Assembly (NCBI RefSeq): GCF_041287625.1
Contig: NZ_JBGGNH010000052.1
Span: 171,624-235,623 of the forward strand
Source of the DNA: Ideonella sp041287625
GTDB lineage: Bacteria; Pseudomonadota; Gammaproteobacteria; Burkholderiales; Burkholderiaceae_C
Reading direction: 5' to 3'
Length of the DNA: 64,000 bases
Position numbers and translations under genes: made by a program. Positions 16,203 to 25,406 of the stretch are shown here, piece by piece (within the stretch, counting starts at the first letter, position 1; each line of letters begins with the position of its first letter). The notes beneath the pieces were generated by a model. It saw only the letters and a program-made list of their open reading frames with translations. It did no database searches and was not told the origin of the DNA.

Positions 16203-16679
16203 ATGGGTATTGAAGGCGTTTTCAAAGAGGGCTTTGTCACCACTCAGGTGGACACCCTCATCAACTGGTCCAAGACCGGTTCCTTGTGGCCGATGACCTT
16301 TGGTCTGGCCTGCTGTGCGGTGGAGATGATGCACGCTGGCGCCGCCCGTTACGACATCGACCGCTTCGGCATGCTGTTCCGGCCCAGTCCGCGCCAGTCC
16401 GACCTGATGATCGTGGCCGGCACGCTGTGCAACAAGATGGCGCCAGCGCTGCGCAAGGTCTACGACCAGATGGCCGAACCACGCTGGGTGCTCTCGATGG
16501 GCTCCTGCGCCAACGGCGGCGGCTATTACCACTACAGCTATTCGGTGGTGCGCGGCTGCGATCGCATCGTGCCGGTCGACGTCTACGTGCCGGGCTGTCC
16601 GCCCACGGCCGAGGCGCTGCTCTACGGCATCCTGCAACTGCAGGCCAAGATCCGCCGCGAAAACACCATCGCCCGCTGA
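16203..16679 (+). CDS. nuoB: NADH-quinone oxidoreductase subunit B
   Basis: The 158-residue subunit that carries cluster N2, the last electron donor to quinone. The tandem cysteines are in GLACCAVEMMH, with the other two ligands in MGSCANGGGYYHY and VPGCPPTAEAL. A 75-base gap separates it from nuoA. Confidence 0.98.
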   Translation: MGIEGVFKEGFVTTQVDTLINWSKTGSLWPMTFGLACCAVEMMHAGAARYDIDRFGMLFRPSPRQSDLMIVAGTLCNKMAPALRKVYDQMAEPRWVLSMGSCANGGGYYHYSYSVVRGCDRIVPVDVYVPGCPPTAEALLYGILQLQAKIRRENTIAR

Positions 16680-16700
16680 AGGCAGCAGGCAAGGCATCCC

Positions 16701-17300
16701 ATGACGCAGAAACTCGATACCCTGCAAGCGGCGCTGGAATCGGTGCTGGGCGAGCGCATCGTGCGCCTCCAGCGCGAGCGCGGCGAACTCACCCTCACCG
16801 TCAAGGCGGCCGACTACGCCGACGTGGCCACCACGCTGCGCGACCATCCGCAGCTGAAGTTCGAACAACTCATCGACCTGTGCGGCCTGGACATGTCCTC
16901 GTACAAGGACATGCCCTGGGACGGCCTGCGCTACTGCACCGTCTCGCACCTGCTGTCGGTCACGCTGAACTGGCGTTTGCGCCTGAAGGTCTATGCGCCT
17001 GACGACGACGTGCCGGTGGTGGCTTCGTTGACGCCAGTGTGGAACTCGGCCAACTGGTTCGAGCGCGAGTCCTTCGACATGTACGGGATCATCTACGAAG
17101 GCCACGACGACCTGCGCCGCATCCTGACCGACTACGGCTTCATCGGCCACCCGATGCGCAAGGACTTCCCGGTGTCGGGCCATGTCGAGATGCGCTACGA
17201 CGCCGAGAGCCGCCGCGTGATCTACCAGCCGGTCACGATCGAGCCGCGCGAGATCACGCCGCGCGTGATCCGTGAAGACAACTACGGCGGCCTGCACTGA
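16701..17300 (+). CDS. nuoC: NADH-quinone oxidoreductase subunit C (30 kDa)
   Basis: A 199-residue peripheral-arm subunit. The family signature is seen in NWFERESFDMYGIIYEGHDDLRRILTDYGFIGHPMRKDFP. It is a separate gene, not fused to nuoD as in enterobacteria. Confidence 0.97.
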   Translation: MTQKLDTLQAALESVLGERIVRLQRERGELTLTVKAADYADVATTLRDHPQLKFEQLIDLCGLDMSSYKDMPWDGLRYCTVSHLLSVTLNWRLRLKVYAPDDDVPVVASLTPVWNSANWFERESFDMYGIIYEGHDDLRRILTDYGFIGHPMRKDFPVSGHVEMRYDAESRRVIYQPVTIEPREITPRVIREDNYGGLH

Positions 17301-17313
17301 GTCCGGGAACGTC

Positions 17314-18567
17314 ATGGCAGAAATCAAGAACTACACCCTGAACTTCGGTCCGCAGCACCCGTCCGCGCACGGGGTGCTGCGCCTGGTGCTGGAGCTGGAC
17401 GGCGAAGTCATCCAGCGCGCCGACCCGCACATCGGCCTGCTGCATCGCGCCACCGAGAAGCTGGCCGAGACCAAGACCTTCATCCAGTCGCTGCCCTACA
17501 TGGACCGGCTGGACTACGTCTCGATGATGGCCAACGAGCATGCGTATTGCCTGGCCATCGAGAAGCTGATGGGCATAGCCGTGCCGGTCCGCGCGCAGTA
17601 CATCCGCGTGATGTTCGACGAGATCACGCGGTTGCTGAACCACCTGATGTGGCTGGGTGCGCACGGCATGGACTGCGGTGCGATGAACATGCTGATCTAC
17701 TGCTTCCGCGAGCGGGAAGATCTGTTCGACATGTACGAGGCCGTCTCCGGCGCCCGCATGCACGCGGCGTACTACCGGCCGGGCGGCGTCTACCGTGACC
17801 TGCCGGACAGCATGCCGCAGTACAAGGTCAGCAAGATCAAGAACGAGCGTGCCATCAAGGCGCTGAACGAGAACCGTCAAGGCTCGCTGCTCGACTTCAT
17901 CGACGACTTCTGCAGGCGCTTCCCGAAGAACGTCGACGACTACGAGACCCTGCTGACCGACAACCGGATCTGGAAGCAACGCACGGTCGGCATTGGCATC
18001 GTCACGCCCGAGCGCGCAATGAACCTGGGCTTCTCCGGTCCGATGCTGCGTGGCTCCGGCATTGCCTGGGACCTTCGCAAGAAGCAGCCGTACGACGTCT
18101 ACGCCAAGATGGATTTCGACATCCCCATCGGCGTCAATGGCGACACCTACGACCGCTACCTGGTGCGCGTGGCGGAGATGCGCCAGTCCAACCGCATCAT
18201 CCAGCAGTGCGTGGAATGGTTGCGCAGGAACCCTGGCCCTGTCATCACCGACAACCACAAGGTGGCGCCGCCTTCTCGCCTGGACATGAAGTCCAGCATG
18301 GAGGAGTTGATCCACCACTTCAAGCTGTTCACCGAAGGCTTCCACGTGCCCGAAGGCGAAGCCTATGCGGCGGTGGAGCACCCCAAGGGCGAGTTCGGCA
18401 TCTACCTGGTGAGCGACGGCGCCAACAAGCCGTACCGCCTGAAGATTCGCGCGCCCGGTTTCCCGCACCTGGCGGCGCTGGACGAAATGGCCCGTGGCCA
18501 CATGATTGCCGACGCCGTCGCCGTGATCGGCACCATGGACATCGTGTTTGGCGAGATCGATCGATGA
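17314..18567 (+). CDS. nuoD: NADH-quinone oxidoreductase subunit D (49 kDa)
   Basis: The 417-residue subunit that forms the quinone-binding pocket with NuoB. The family signature LNFGPQHPSAHGVLRL is at the N-terminus, with the quinone-site His and Tyr-containing segments (LHRATEKLAE, LPYMDRLDYVSMM) following. ATG 17314 matches the family; an earlier in-frame start lies inside nuoC. Its stop overlaps the nuoE start (ATGATGA). Confidence 0.98.
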   Translation: MAEIKNYTLNFGPQHPSAHGVLRLVLELDGEVIQRADPHIGLLHRATEKLAETKTFIQSLPYMDRLDYVSMMANEHAYCLAIEKLMGIAVPVRAQYIRVMFDEITRLLNHLMWLGAHGMDCGAMNMLIYCFREREDLFDMYEAVSGARMHAAYYRPGGVYRDLPDSMPQYKVSKIKNERAIKALNENRQGSLLDFIDDFCRRFPKNVDDYETLLTDNRIWKQRTVGIGIVTPERAMNLGFSGPMLRGSGIAWDLRKKQPYDVYAKMDFDIPIGVNGDTYDRYLVRVAEMRQSNRIIQQCVEWLRRNPGPVITDNHKVAPPSRLDMKSSMEELIHHFKLFTEGFHVPEGEAYAAVEHPKGEFGIYLVSDGANKPYRLKIRAPGFPHLAALDEMARGHMIADAVAVIGTMDIVFGEIDR

Positions 18568-19097
18568 TGACTGACACCGTCACCCACCAGACGCCTGCGG
18601 CTTCGCTGAGCGAAGCGACGCGGGCGCGATTTGCGCGTGAAGTCGCGAAGTACCCGAAGGAGCAGGCGCAGTCGGCCGTGATGGCCTGCCTGTCCATCGT
18701 GCAGCAGGAACAGGGCTGGGTTTCGACCGAGGCCGAGGCGGCGATCGCTGTCTACCTGGGCATGCCTGCCATGGCGGTGCACGAGGTCACGACCTTCTAC
18801 AACATGTACAACCAGCAGCCGGTGGGGAAGTTCAAGCTGAACGTCTGCACCAACCTGCCGTGCCAACTGCGCAACGGCCAGGGCGCGTTGGAGCACCTGT
18901 GCAAGTCGCTGAACGTCGAGGACGGTGGCACCACCGCCGACGGCCTGTTCACCGTGGCCAAGTGCGAATGCCTTGGCGCCTGCGCCGACGCGCCGGTGAT
19001 GCTGGTCAACGACCGGCAGATGCTGAGCTACATGAGCAACGACAAGCTCGACGAGATGGTTGCAATGATGCGCACCGAAGCTGGAAAGGCGGCCTGA
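18564..19097 (+). CDS. nuoE: NADH-quinone oxidoreductase subunit E (24 kDa)
   Basis: A 177-residue thioredoxin-fold subunit with the [2Fe-2S] cluster N1a. Ligands are in NVCTNLPCQLR and KCECLGACADAPVML. The start overlaps the nuoD stop, and a second ATG directly follows the first, so the exact start may be 18564 or 18567 (same frame). Three bases separate it from nuoF. Confidence 0.97.
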   Translation: MMTDTVTHQTPAASLSEATRARFAREVAKYPKEQAQSAVMACLSIVQQEQGWVSTEAEAAIAVYLGMPAMAVHEVTTFYNMYNQQPVGKFKLNVCTNLPCQLRNGQGALEHLCKSLNVEDGGTTADGLFTVAKCECLGACADAPVMLVNDRQMLSYMSNDKLDEMVAMMRTEAGKAA

Positions 19098-19100
19098 ACC

Positions 19101-20447
19101 ATGGCACTCGATCTTTCCCGTTTCCAGACCACCGGCAACGCCACCTGCTTCCATGACCGCCACATCGGCGCCCAGATCTATGCCGGCCTGAACGGCAGCA
19201 ACTGGGGCCTGGCCGACTACCAGGCGCGCGGCGGCTACCAGGCCCTGCGCAAGATCCTTGGCGTGGACGGCGGCGAGCCAATGACCCAGGACCAGGTGAT
19301 CGCCGAGGTCAAGGGTTCCGGCCTGCGCGGCCGTGGCGGCGCGGGTTTCCCGACCGGCCTGAAGTGGAGTTTCATGCCTCGCGCGTTCCCGGGCCAGAAG
19401 TACTTGGTCTGCAACTCCGACGAGGGCGAGCCGGGGACCTGCAAGGACCGCGACATCCTGATGTACAACCCCCACATCGTCATCGAAGGCATGGCGATCG
19501 CCGCCTACGCGATGGGCATCTCGGTGGGCTACAACTACATCCACGGCGAGATCTTCGAGGTCTACGACCGCTTCGAAGCCGCGCTGGAAGAGGCCCGCGC
19601 TGCCGGCCTGCTGGGCGACAACATCCTGGGCAGCAAGCACAGCTTCCAACTGCATGCCTTCCATGGTTTTGGTGCCTACATCTGCGGCGAGGAAACCGCG
19701 CTGCTGGAGTCGCTCGAAGGCAAGAAGGGCCAGCCGCGCTTCAAGCCACCGTTCCCGGCCAGTTTCGGCCTGTACGGCAAGCCGACCACGATCAACAACA
19801 CTGAGACCTTCGCGGCGGTGCCCTGGATCATCCGCAATGGCGGCCAGGCCTACCTCGAATGCGGCAAGCCGAACAACGGCGGCACCAAGATCTACTCAAT
19901 GGTCGGCGACGTGGAACGTCCCGGCAACTACGAGATCCCGATGGGCACGCCGTTCTCCAAGCTGCTGGAGCTCGCCGGTGGCGTCAAGGGCGGCAAGAAG
20001 CTCAAGGCCGTGATCCCCGGTGGATCGTCGGCCCCGGTGCTGCCGGCCCACATCATGATGGAATGCACGATGGACTATGACTCCATCGCCAAGGCTGGCT
20101 CGATGCTGGGCTCGGGGGCCGTGATCGTGATGGACGAAACCCGCTGCATGGTCAAGAGCCTGGAACGCCTGGCCTACTTCTACGCCCATGAATCCTGCGG
20201 CCAGTGCACGCCGTGCCGCGAAGGCACGGGCTGGCTGCACCGCCTGGTCCACCGCGTGGAGCACGGCGAGGGCAGGGCCGACGACCTGGCGCTGCTGGAC
20301 AACGTGGCCGAGAACATCATGGGCCGCACCATTTGCGCGCTCGGCGATGCGGCCGCCATGCCGGTGCGCGGCATGCTCAAGCACTTCCGGGACGAATTCG
20401 TCCACCACGTTGACCACAAGACCTGCACGGTCCCGTCCTACGTCTGA
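19101..20447 (+). CDS. nuoF: NADH-quinone oxidoreductase subunit F (51 kDa)
   Basis: The 448-residue NADH dehydrogenase subunit with FMN and cluster N3. The NADH/FMN-binding stretch is GLRGRGGAGFPTGLKWSF (about residue 73). The 4Fe-4S ligands are in ESCGQCTPCREGTGW and the later TICALGD. It is the electron entry point of complex I. Confidence 0.98.
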   Translation: MALDLSRFQTTGNATCFHDRHIGAQIYAGLNGSNWGLADYQARGGYQALRKILGVDGGEPMTQDQVIAEVKGSGLRGRGGAGFPTGLKWSFMPRAFPGQKYLVCNSDEGEPGTCKDRDILMYNPHIVIEGMAIAAYAMGISVGYNYIHGEIFEVYDRFEAALEEARAAGLLGDNILGSKHSFQLHAFHGFGAYICGEETALLESLEGKKGQPRFKPPFPASFGLYGKPTTINNTETFAAVPWIIRNGGQAYLECGKPNNGGTKIYSMVGDVERPGNYEIPMGTPFSKLLELAGGVKGGKKLKAVIPGGSSAPVLPAHIMMECTMDYDSIAKAGSMLGSGAVIVMDETRCMVKSLERLAYFYAHESCGQCTPCREGTGWLHRLVHRVEHGEGRADDLALLDNVAENIMGRTICALGDAAAMPVRGMLKHFRDEFVHHVDHKTCTVPSYV

Positions 20448-20463
20448 CCGGGGCAAACCCAAC

Positions 20464-22779
20464 ATGCTCGAAATCGAACTCGACGGCAAGAAGGTCTCGG
20501 TGCCGGAAGGCAGCATGGTGATGCATGCAGCCGATGCTGCCGGCACCTACATCCCGCACTTCTGCTACCACAAGAAATTGTCCATCGCGGCCAACTGCCG
20601 CATGTGCCTGGTGGACGTGGAGAAGGCGCCCAAGCCGATGCCGGCCTGCGCCACGCCGGTCACGCAGGGCATGATCGTCCGCACCAAGAGCGACAAGGCC
20701 CTGAAGGCCCAGCGCTCGGTGATGGAGTTCCTGCTGATCAACCATCCGCTGGACTGCCCCATCTGCGACCAGGGCGGCGAATGCCAGCTGCAGGACCTGG
20801 CCGTCGGCTACGGCGGCTCTTCTTCGCGCTACGAGGAAGAAAAGCGCGTGGTCTTCCCGAAGGACGTGGGCCCGCTGGTCTCGATGCAGGAGATGAGCCG
20901 CTGCATCCACTGCACGCGCTGCGTGCGCTTTGGCCAGGAGGTGGCCGGCGTGATGGAGCTGGGCATGCAGCACCGCGGCGAACATTCGGAAATCACGACC
21001 TTCGTCGGCCAGACCATCGACTCCGAGCTGTCGGGCAACATGATCGACATCTGCCCGGTCGGCGCGCTGACCAGCAAGCCTTTCCGCTACAGCGCCCGGA
21101 CCTGGGAACTGTCGCGCCGCAAGAGCGTCAGCCCGCATGACTCCACCGGTGCGAACCTGATCGTCCAGGTCAAGAACCACCAGGTGCTGCGCGTCGTGCC
21201 GCTGGAGAACGACGACGTCAACGAATGCTGGATCGCCGACCGCGACCGCTTCAGCTACGAGGCCGTCAACAGCCCGTCGCGCCTGACCACGCCGATGATC
21301 AAGCAAGGCGGCGAGTGGGTCAGCGTCGACTGGAACACCGCACTGGGTTATGTGGCCGACGGCCTGAAGCGCGTGAAGGGTGAGTTCGGCGTTGCCGGCA
21401 TCGGCGCGCTGGGCTCGGCCCACAGCACCGTCGAGGAACTGCACCTGCTGGCCAAGCTGGTCCGCGGCCTGGGCAGCGACAACGTCGACCACCGCCTGCG
21501 CCACGCCGACTTCACGGCAGGCGAGGGCGCGCGCTGGCTTGGCGCCTCGATCGCCTCGCTGTCTTCGCTGGACCGCGTGCTGGTCGTCGGCTCGTTCCTG
21601 CGCAAGGACCATCCGCTGTTCGCGCAGCGCATCCGCCAAGCTGCGCGCCGCGGCGCCCAGGTCTTCAGCCTGAACGCCGTGCAAGACGACTGGGCGCTGG
21701 CACTGGCTGGCTGCCTGACCGCCGCGCCGGACGCCTGGGCCCAGTCGCTGGCCGACATCGCCGGCTACGTCGCCAGTGCGAATGGCGTGACGGCACCGGC
21801 CAACGCAATGGTCTCGGCCGAAGCCGAAGCCATCGCGCAAGCACTGCTGACCGGGTCGCAAAAAGCCATCCTGCTGGGCAACGCCGCCGCGCAGCATCCG
21901 CAGGCCGCGACGCTGCTGTCGCTGGCCAACTGGATTGCCACGCAGACGGGCGCCAGCGTCGGCTACCTGGGCGAAGCCGCGAACAGCGTCGGCGCGCAAC
22001 TGGTGGGCGCGATGCCGCGCAACGGCGGCCTGAACGCCGGCCAGATGCTGTCGCAACCGATGAAGGCGCTGCTGCTGCTGAATGTCGAGCCGGTGCTGGA
22101 CGCGGCGGATGCCGCCGCCGCCCGCGCTGCGATGCAGGCCTCCGGCCTGGTCGTCGCGCTGACGCCGTTCAAGGACGCTGCGGTCGACAACGCCGACGTG
22201 CTGCTGCCGATCGCGCCATTCACCGAAACCGCTGGCAGCTACGTCAATGCCGAAGGCCGCCTGCAGGCCTTCCACGGTGTGGTGAAGTCGCTGGGTGACA
22301 GCAGGCCGGGCTGGAAGGTGCTGCGCGTGCTGGGCAGCCTGCTGGGCCTGGACGGCTTCTCGCAGGAGACGGTCGAAGAAGTGCGCAATGAAGCGCTGGG
22401 CACGGTGGCTTCGCTGGCCGAGCGCCTGTCCAACGCCAGCAAGGCTTCCGCCACACCCCTCGCGCCTGCCGCGTCCGGCCTGCAGCGCCTGGCCGACGTG
22501 CCGATCTACAGCATCGACAGCCTGGTGCGCCGCGCTTCGTCGTTGCAGCTGACGGCTGACGCGAAGCCGCCGGTTGCCAGCCTGCCAGCCGTGCTGTGGG
22601 CCGAGCTCGGCCTGCGCGACGGTGCCAAGGTGCGCGTGACGCAGGGCGGCGCCTCGGTGCTGCTGCCCGCCAAGCTGGATGCCAGCCTCGCCGCGGGCAC
22701 GGTGCGCGTGCCGGCAGGCCATCCGGACACGGCCGGCCTCGGCGCGATGTTCGGCTCCCTCACGGTCGCCGCGGCCTGA
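20464..22779 (+). CDS. nuoG: NADH-quinone oxidoreductase subunit G (75 kDa)
   Basis: A 771-residue electron-chain subunit. The N-terminal 2Fe-2S domain (N1b) has FCYHKKLSIAANCRMCLVDV. The N5 ligands are in HPLDCPICDQGGECQLQD, and N4 in CIHCTRCVRFGQE plus CPVGALTSKPF. The remainder is a molybdopterin-oxidoreductase-like domain without cofactor. I do not see the extra N7 cluster motif of E. coli. ATG 20464 starts MLEIELDGKKVSV; the earlier in-frame start overlaps nuoF. Confidence 0.97.
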   Translation: MLEIELDGKKVSVPEGSMVMHAADAAGTYIPHFCYHKKLSIAANCRMCLVDVEKAPKPMPACATPVTQGMIVRTKSDKALKAQRSVMEFLLINHPLDCPICDQGGECQLQDLAVGYGGSSSRYEEEKRVVFPKDVGPLVSMQEMSRCIHCTRCVRFGQEVAGVMELGMQHRGEHSEITTFVGQTIDSELSGNMIDICPVGALTSKPFRYSARTWELSRRKSVSPHDSTGANLIVQVKNHQVLRVVPLENDDVNECWIADRDRFSYEAVNSPSRLTTPMIKQGGEWVSVDWNTALGYVADGLKRVKGEFGVAGIGALGSAHSTVEELHLLAKLVRGLGSDNVDHRLRHADFTAGEGARWLGASIASLSSLDRVLVVGSFLRKDHPLFAQRIRQAARRGAQVFSLNAVQDDWALALAGCLTAAPDAWAQSLADIAGYVASANGVTAPANAMVSAEAEAIAQALLTGSQKAILLGNAAAQHPQAATLLSLANWIATQTGASVGYLGEAANSVGAQLVGAMPRNGGLNAGQMLSQPMKALLLLNVEPVLDAADAAAARAAMQASGLVVALTPFKDAAVDNADVLLPIAPFTETAGSYVNAEGRLQAFHGVVKSLGDSRPGWKVLRVLGSLLGLDGFSQETVEEVRNEALGTVASLAERLSNASKASATPLAPAASGLQRLADVPIYSIDSLVRRASSLQLTADAKPPVASLPAVLWAELGLRDGAKVRVTQGGASVLLPAKLDASLAAGTVRVPAGHPDTAGLGAMFGSLTVAAA

Positions 22780-22802
22780 AAGCCACGCAGGAACCAACGC
22801 TC

Positions 22803-23858
22803 ATGATCGACAACTTCAACCAAGCCGGACTGGCGCTGATGGGCGGCGTGCTCTGGCCCATCGTCTGGTCCCTGATCAAGATCATCGTGGTGATGCTGCC
22901 GCTGCTCGGCTGCGTCGCCTACCTGACGCTGTGGGAGCGCAAGGCCATCGGCTGGACCCAGATCCGTCCAGGCCCGAACCGCGTGGGCCCGTTCGGCCTG
23001 CTCACGCCGATTGCCGATGCGGTCAAGCTGATCTTCAAGGAAATCATCCGCCCGACGGCGGCCAGCAAGGGCCTGTTCTTCATCGGCCCCATCATGACCA
23101 TCATGCCGGCGCTGGCCGCATGGGCTGTCGTGCCGTTCGGCCCTGAAGTGGTGCTGGCAGACGTCAACGCCGGCCTGCTGTTCCTGATGGCCATCACCTC
23201 GATGGAAGTCTATGGCGTGATCATCGCCGGCTGGGCTTCGAACTCGAAGTACGCCTTCCTCGGTGCGCTGCGCGCGTCGGCGCAGATGGTGTCCTACGAA
23301 ATCGCGATGGGCTTTGCGCTGGTCATCGTGCTGATGGTGTCGGGCAGCCTGAACATGACCGACATCGTGATGCAGCAGGGCCGTGGCCGCATGGCGGACA
23401 TGGGTGTCGGCTTCCTGTCGTGGAACTGGCTGCCGCTGCTGCCGGTGTTCTTCGTGTACTTCATCTCCGGCCTGGCCGAGACCAACCGCCACCCGTTCGA
23501 CGTGGTCGAAGGCGAGTCGGAAATTGTTGCCGGCCACATGATCGAATACTCCGGCATGTCGTTCGCGATGTTCTTCCTGGCGGAATACGCGAACATGATC
23601 CTGGTCTCGATGCTGACCGTGCTGCTGTTCCTTGGCGGCTGGCTGAGCCCGGTGAGCTTCCTGCCGAACGGCTGGGGCTGGCTGGCCGTGAAGGTCTTCG
23701 TGGTCGTCACGATGTTCCTCTGGGTCCGCTCCACTTTCCCGCGCTTCCGCTACGACCAGATCATGCGTCTGGGCTGGAAGATCTTCATCCCTGTCACGCT
23801 GGTGTGGCTGGTCGTCGTGGGTCTGTGGATCCAGTCGCCGCTGAACATCTGGCCATAA
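22803..23858 (+). CDS. nuoH: NADH-quinone oxidoreductase subunit H
   Basis: A 351-residue membrane subunit joining the peripheral and membrane arms and lining the quinone tunnel. The signatures WERKAIGWTQIRPGPNRVGP and SGLAETNRHPFDVVEGESEIV are present, with about eight hydrophobic helices. ATG 22803 gives MIDNFNQAGLAL. Confidence 0.98.
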   Translation: MIDNFNQAGLALMGGVLWPIVWSLIKIIVVMLPLLGCVAYLTLWERKAIGWTQIRPGPNRVGPFGLLTPIADAVKLIFKEIIRPTAASKGLFFIGPIMTIMPALAAWAVVPFGPEVVLADVNAGLLFLMAITSMEVYGVIIAGWASNSKYAFLGALRASAQMVSYEIAMGFALVIVLMVSGSLNMTDIVMQQGRGRMADMGVGFLSWNWLPLLPVFFVYFISGLAETNRHPFDVVEGESEIVAGHMIEYSGMSFAMFFLAEYANMILVSMLTVLLFLGGWLSPVSFLPNGWGWLAVKVFVVVTMFLWVRSTFPRFRYDQIMRLGWKIFIPVTLVWLVVVGLWIQSPLNIWP

Positions 23859-23873
23859 GGGGAGCGAGCACAC

Positions 23874-24371
23874 ATGTCTACTTTTGCTGCCATCAAGGAC
23901 CTCTTCACCAGCTTCCTGCTGCTGGAGTTGTGGAAGGGCTTGGCCGTCACCGGCCGGCACTTCTTCTCGCGCAACATCACCATCCAGTTCCCAGAGGAAA
24001 AGACGCCGGCTTCGCCGCGTTTCCGCGGCCTGCATGCGCTGCGCCGCTATGAGAACGGCGAAGAGCGCTGCATTGCCTGCAAGCTCTGCGAAGCCGTCTG
24101 CCCTGCGCTGGCCATCACCATCGAGTCCGACGTGCGGGACGACGGCAGCCGCCGCACCACGCGCTACGACATCGACCTGACCAAGTGCATTTTCTGCGGC
24201 TTCTGCGAAGAGAGCTGCCCGGTGGACTCGATCGTTGAGACCCACATTTTCGAATACCACGGCGAAAAGCGCGGCGACCTGTACTTCACCAAGGACATGC
24301 TGCTGGCCGTGGGCGACCGCTACGAAAAAGAGATCGCCGCCAACAAGGAGGCCGACGCCAAGTACCGCTGA
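23874..24371 (+). CDS. nuoI: NADH-quinone oxidoreductase subunit I (23 kDa)
   Basis: A 165-residue subunit carrying two 4Fe-4S clusters (N6a and N6b). Both ferredoxin motifs are complete: CIACKLCEAVCP and CIFCGFCEESCP. It begins 15 bases after nuoH. Confidence 0.98.
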   Translation: MSTFAAIKDLFTSFLLLELWKGLAVTGRHFFSRNITIQFPEEKTPASPRFRGLHALRRYENGEERCIACKLCEAVCPALAITIESDVRDDGSRRTTRYDIDLTKCIFCGFCEESCPVDSIVETHIFEYHGEKRGDLYFTKDMLLAVGDRYEKEIAANKEADAKYR

Positions 24372-24431
24372 ACCACGCGGCCGGTTCCTGCCGGCCAGCG
24401 GGTTCGGCGTGCCCTTCCGGCGCGCAACAAC

Positions 24432-25070
24432 ATGAACACCACCTCCGCCCTGTTCTACCTCTTCTCAGCCGTGCTGCTGGTGTCGGCCTTCATGGTCATC
24501 ACCGCACGCAGCACCGTGCATTCCGCGCTCTACCTGGTGCTGGCCTTCTTCAACGCCTCGTGCGTGTGGATGCTGCTGCGCGCCGAGTTCCTGGCCATCA
24601 CGCTGGTGCTGGTCTACGTCGGCGCCGTGATGGTGCTGTTCCTCTTCGTGGTGATGATGCTGGACATCAGCACCGACAAGTTGCGAGAAGGCTTCTGGAG
24701 CCACTTCCCGCTGGCCGGTTTTGTCGGCGTGCTGATCGCGCTCGAGATGTACCTGGTGATGAAGAGCGGCTTCAACCTGCCGGCCGCCAGGGCCATGCCG
24801 GAAGCCGTGATGAAGCTGGGCAACACCCGCGCGTTGGGCGTCGAGATCTACACCCAGTACCTCTACCCGCTGCAGGTCGCCGCAGTGCTGCTGCTGGTGG
24901 CCATGATCGCCGCCATTGCGCTGACCATGCGCCAGCGCAAGGACAGCCGCTCGCAGAACCCGTCGGAGCAGGTGCGCGCCAAGGCGGCCGACCGCTTCCG
25001 CATCGTCAAGATGGACCCGGTGATCGAAGCGCCTTCGGTTCCGAAGACGCCTGAAGGAGACAAGGCATGA
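24432..25070 (+). CDS. nuoJ: NADH-quinone oxidoreductase subunit J
   Basis: A 212-residue membrane subunit with five predicted helices, including ITLVLVYVGAVMVLFLFVVMML with the pi-bulge helix seen in the family. The charged C-terminus (RQRKDSRSQNPSEQ and onward) is cytoplasmic. Its stop overlaps the nuoK start by four bases (ATGA). Confidence 0.97.
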   Translation: MNTTSALFYLFSAVLLVSAFMVITARSTVHSALYLVLAFFNASCVWMLLRAEFLAITLVLVYVGAVMVLFLFVVMMLDISTDKLREGFWSHFPLAGFVGVLIALEMYLVMKSGFNLPAARAMPEAVMKLGNTRALGVEIYTQYLYPLQVAAVLLLVAMIAAIALTMRQRKDSRSQNPSEQVRAKAADRFRIVKMDPVIEAPSVPKTPEGDKA

Positions 25071-25381
25071 GCGCCGGCATCACGCTGTACCACTACTTGA
25101 CGCTGGGCGGCTTCCTGTTCGCGCTGTCGGTCGTCGGCATCTTCATGAACCGCCGCAACCTGATCGTGCTGCTGATGGCCATCGAGCTGATGCTGCTGGC
25201 GGTGAACATGAACTTCGTCGCCTTCTCGCACTACCTCGGCAACATGGACGGCCAGGTGTTCGTGTTCTTCATCCTCACTGTCGCGGCGGCCGAGTCGGCC
25301 ATCGGCCTGGCCATCCTGGTCGTGCTGTTCCGCAACCGCTCCACCATCGCGGTGGACGAACTGGACACCCTGAAGGGTTGA
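25067..25381 (+). CDS. nuoK: NADH-quinone oxidoreductase subunit K
   Basis: A 104-residue membrane subunit (MrpC-like) with three helices. The two conserved membrane glutamates used in proton transfer are visible in LLMAIELMLLAVN and TVAAAESAIGLAI. It is translationally coupled to nuoJ. Confidence 0.97.
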   Translation: MSAGITLYHYLTLGGFLFALSVVGIFMNRRNLIVLLMAIELMLLAVNMNFVAFSHYLGNMDGQVFVFFILTVAAAESAIGLAILVVLFRNRSTIAVDELDTLKG

Positions 25382-25406
25382 GTCGCACCACGGAGTCCAG
25401 AAGAAC

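Noticed and set aside
20377..22797. Open frame of about 800 codons opposite nuoG
   Set aside because: Antisense to a complete NuoG; Arg/His/Gln-rich without motifs.
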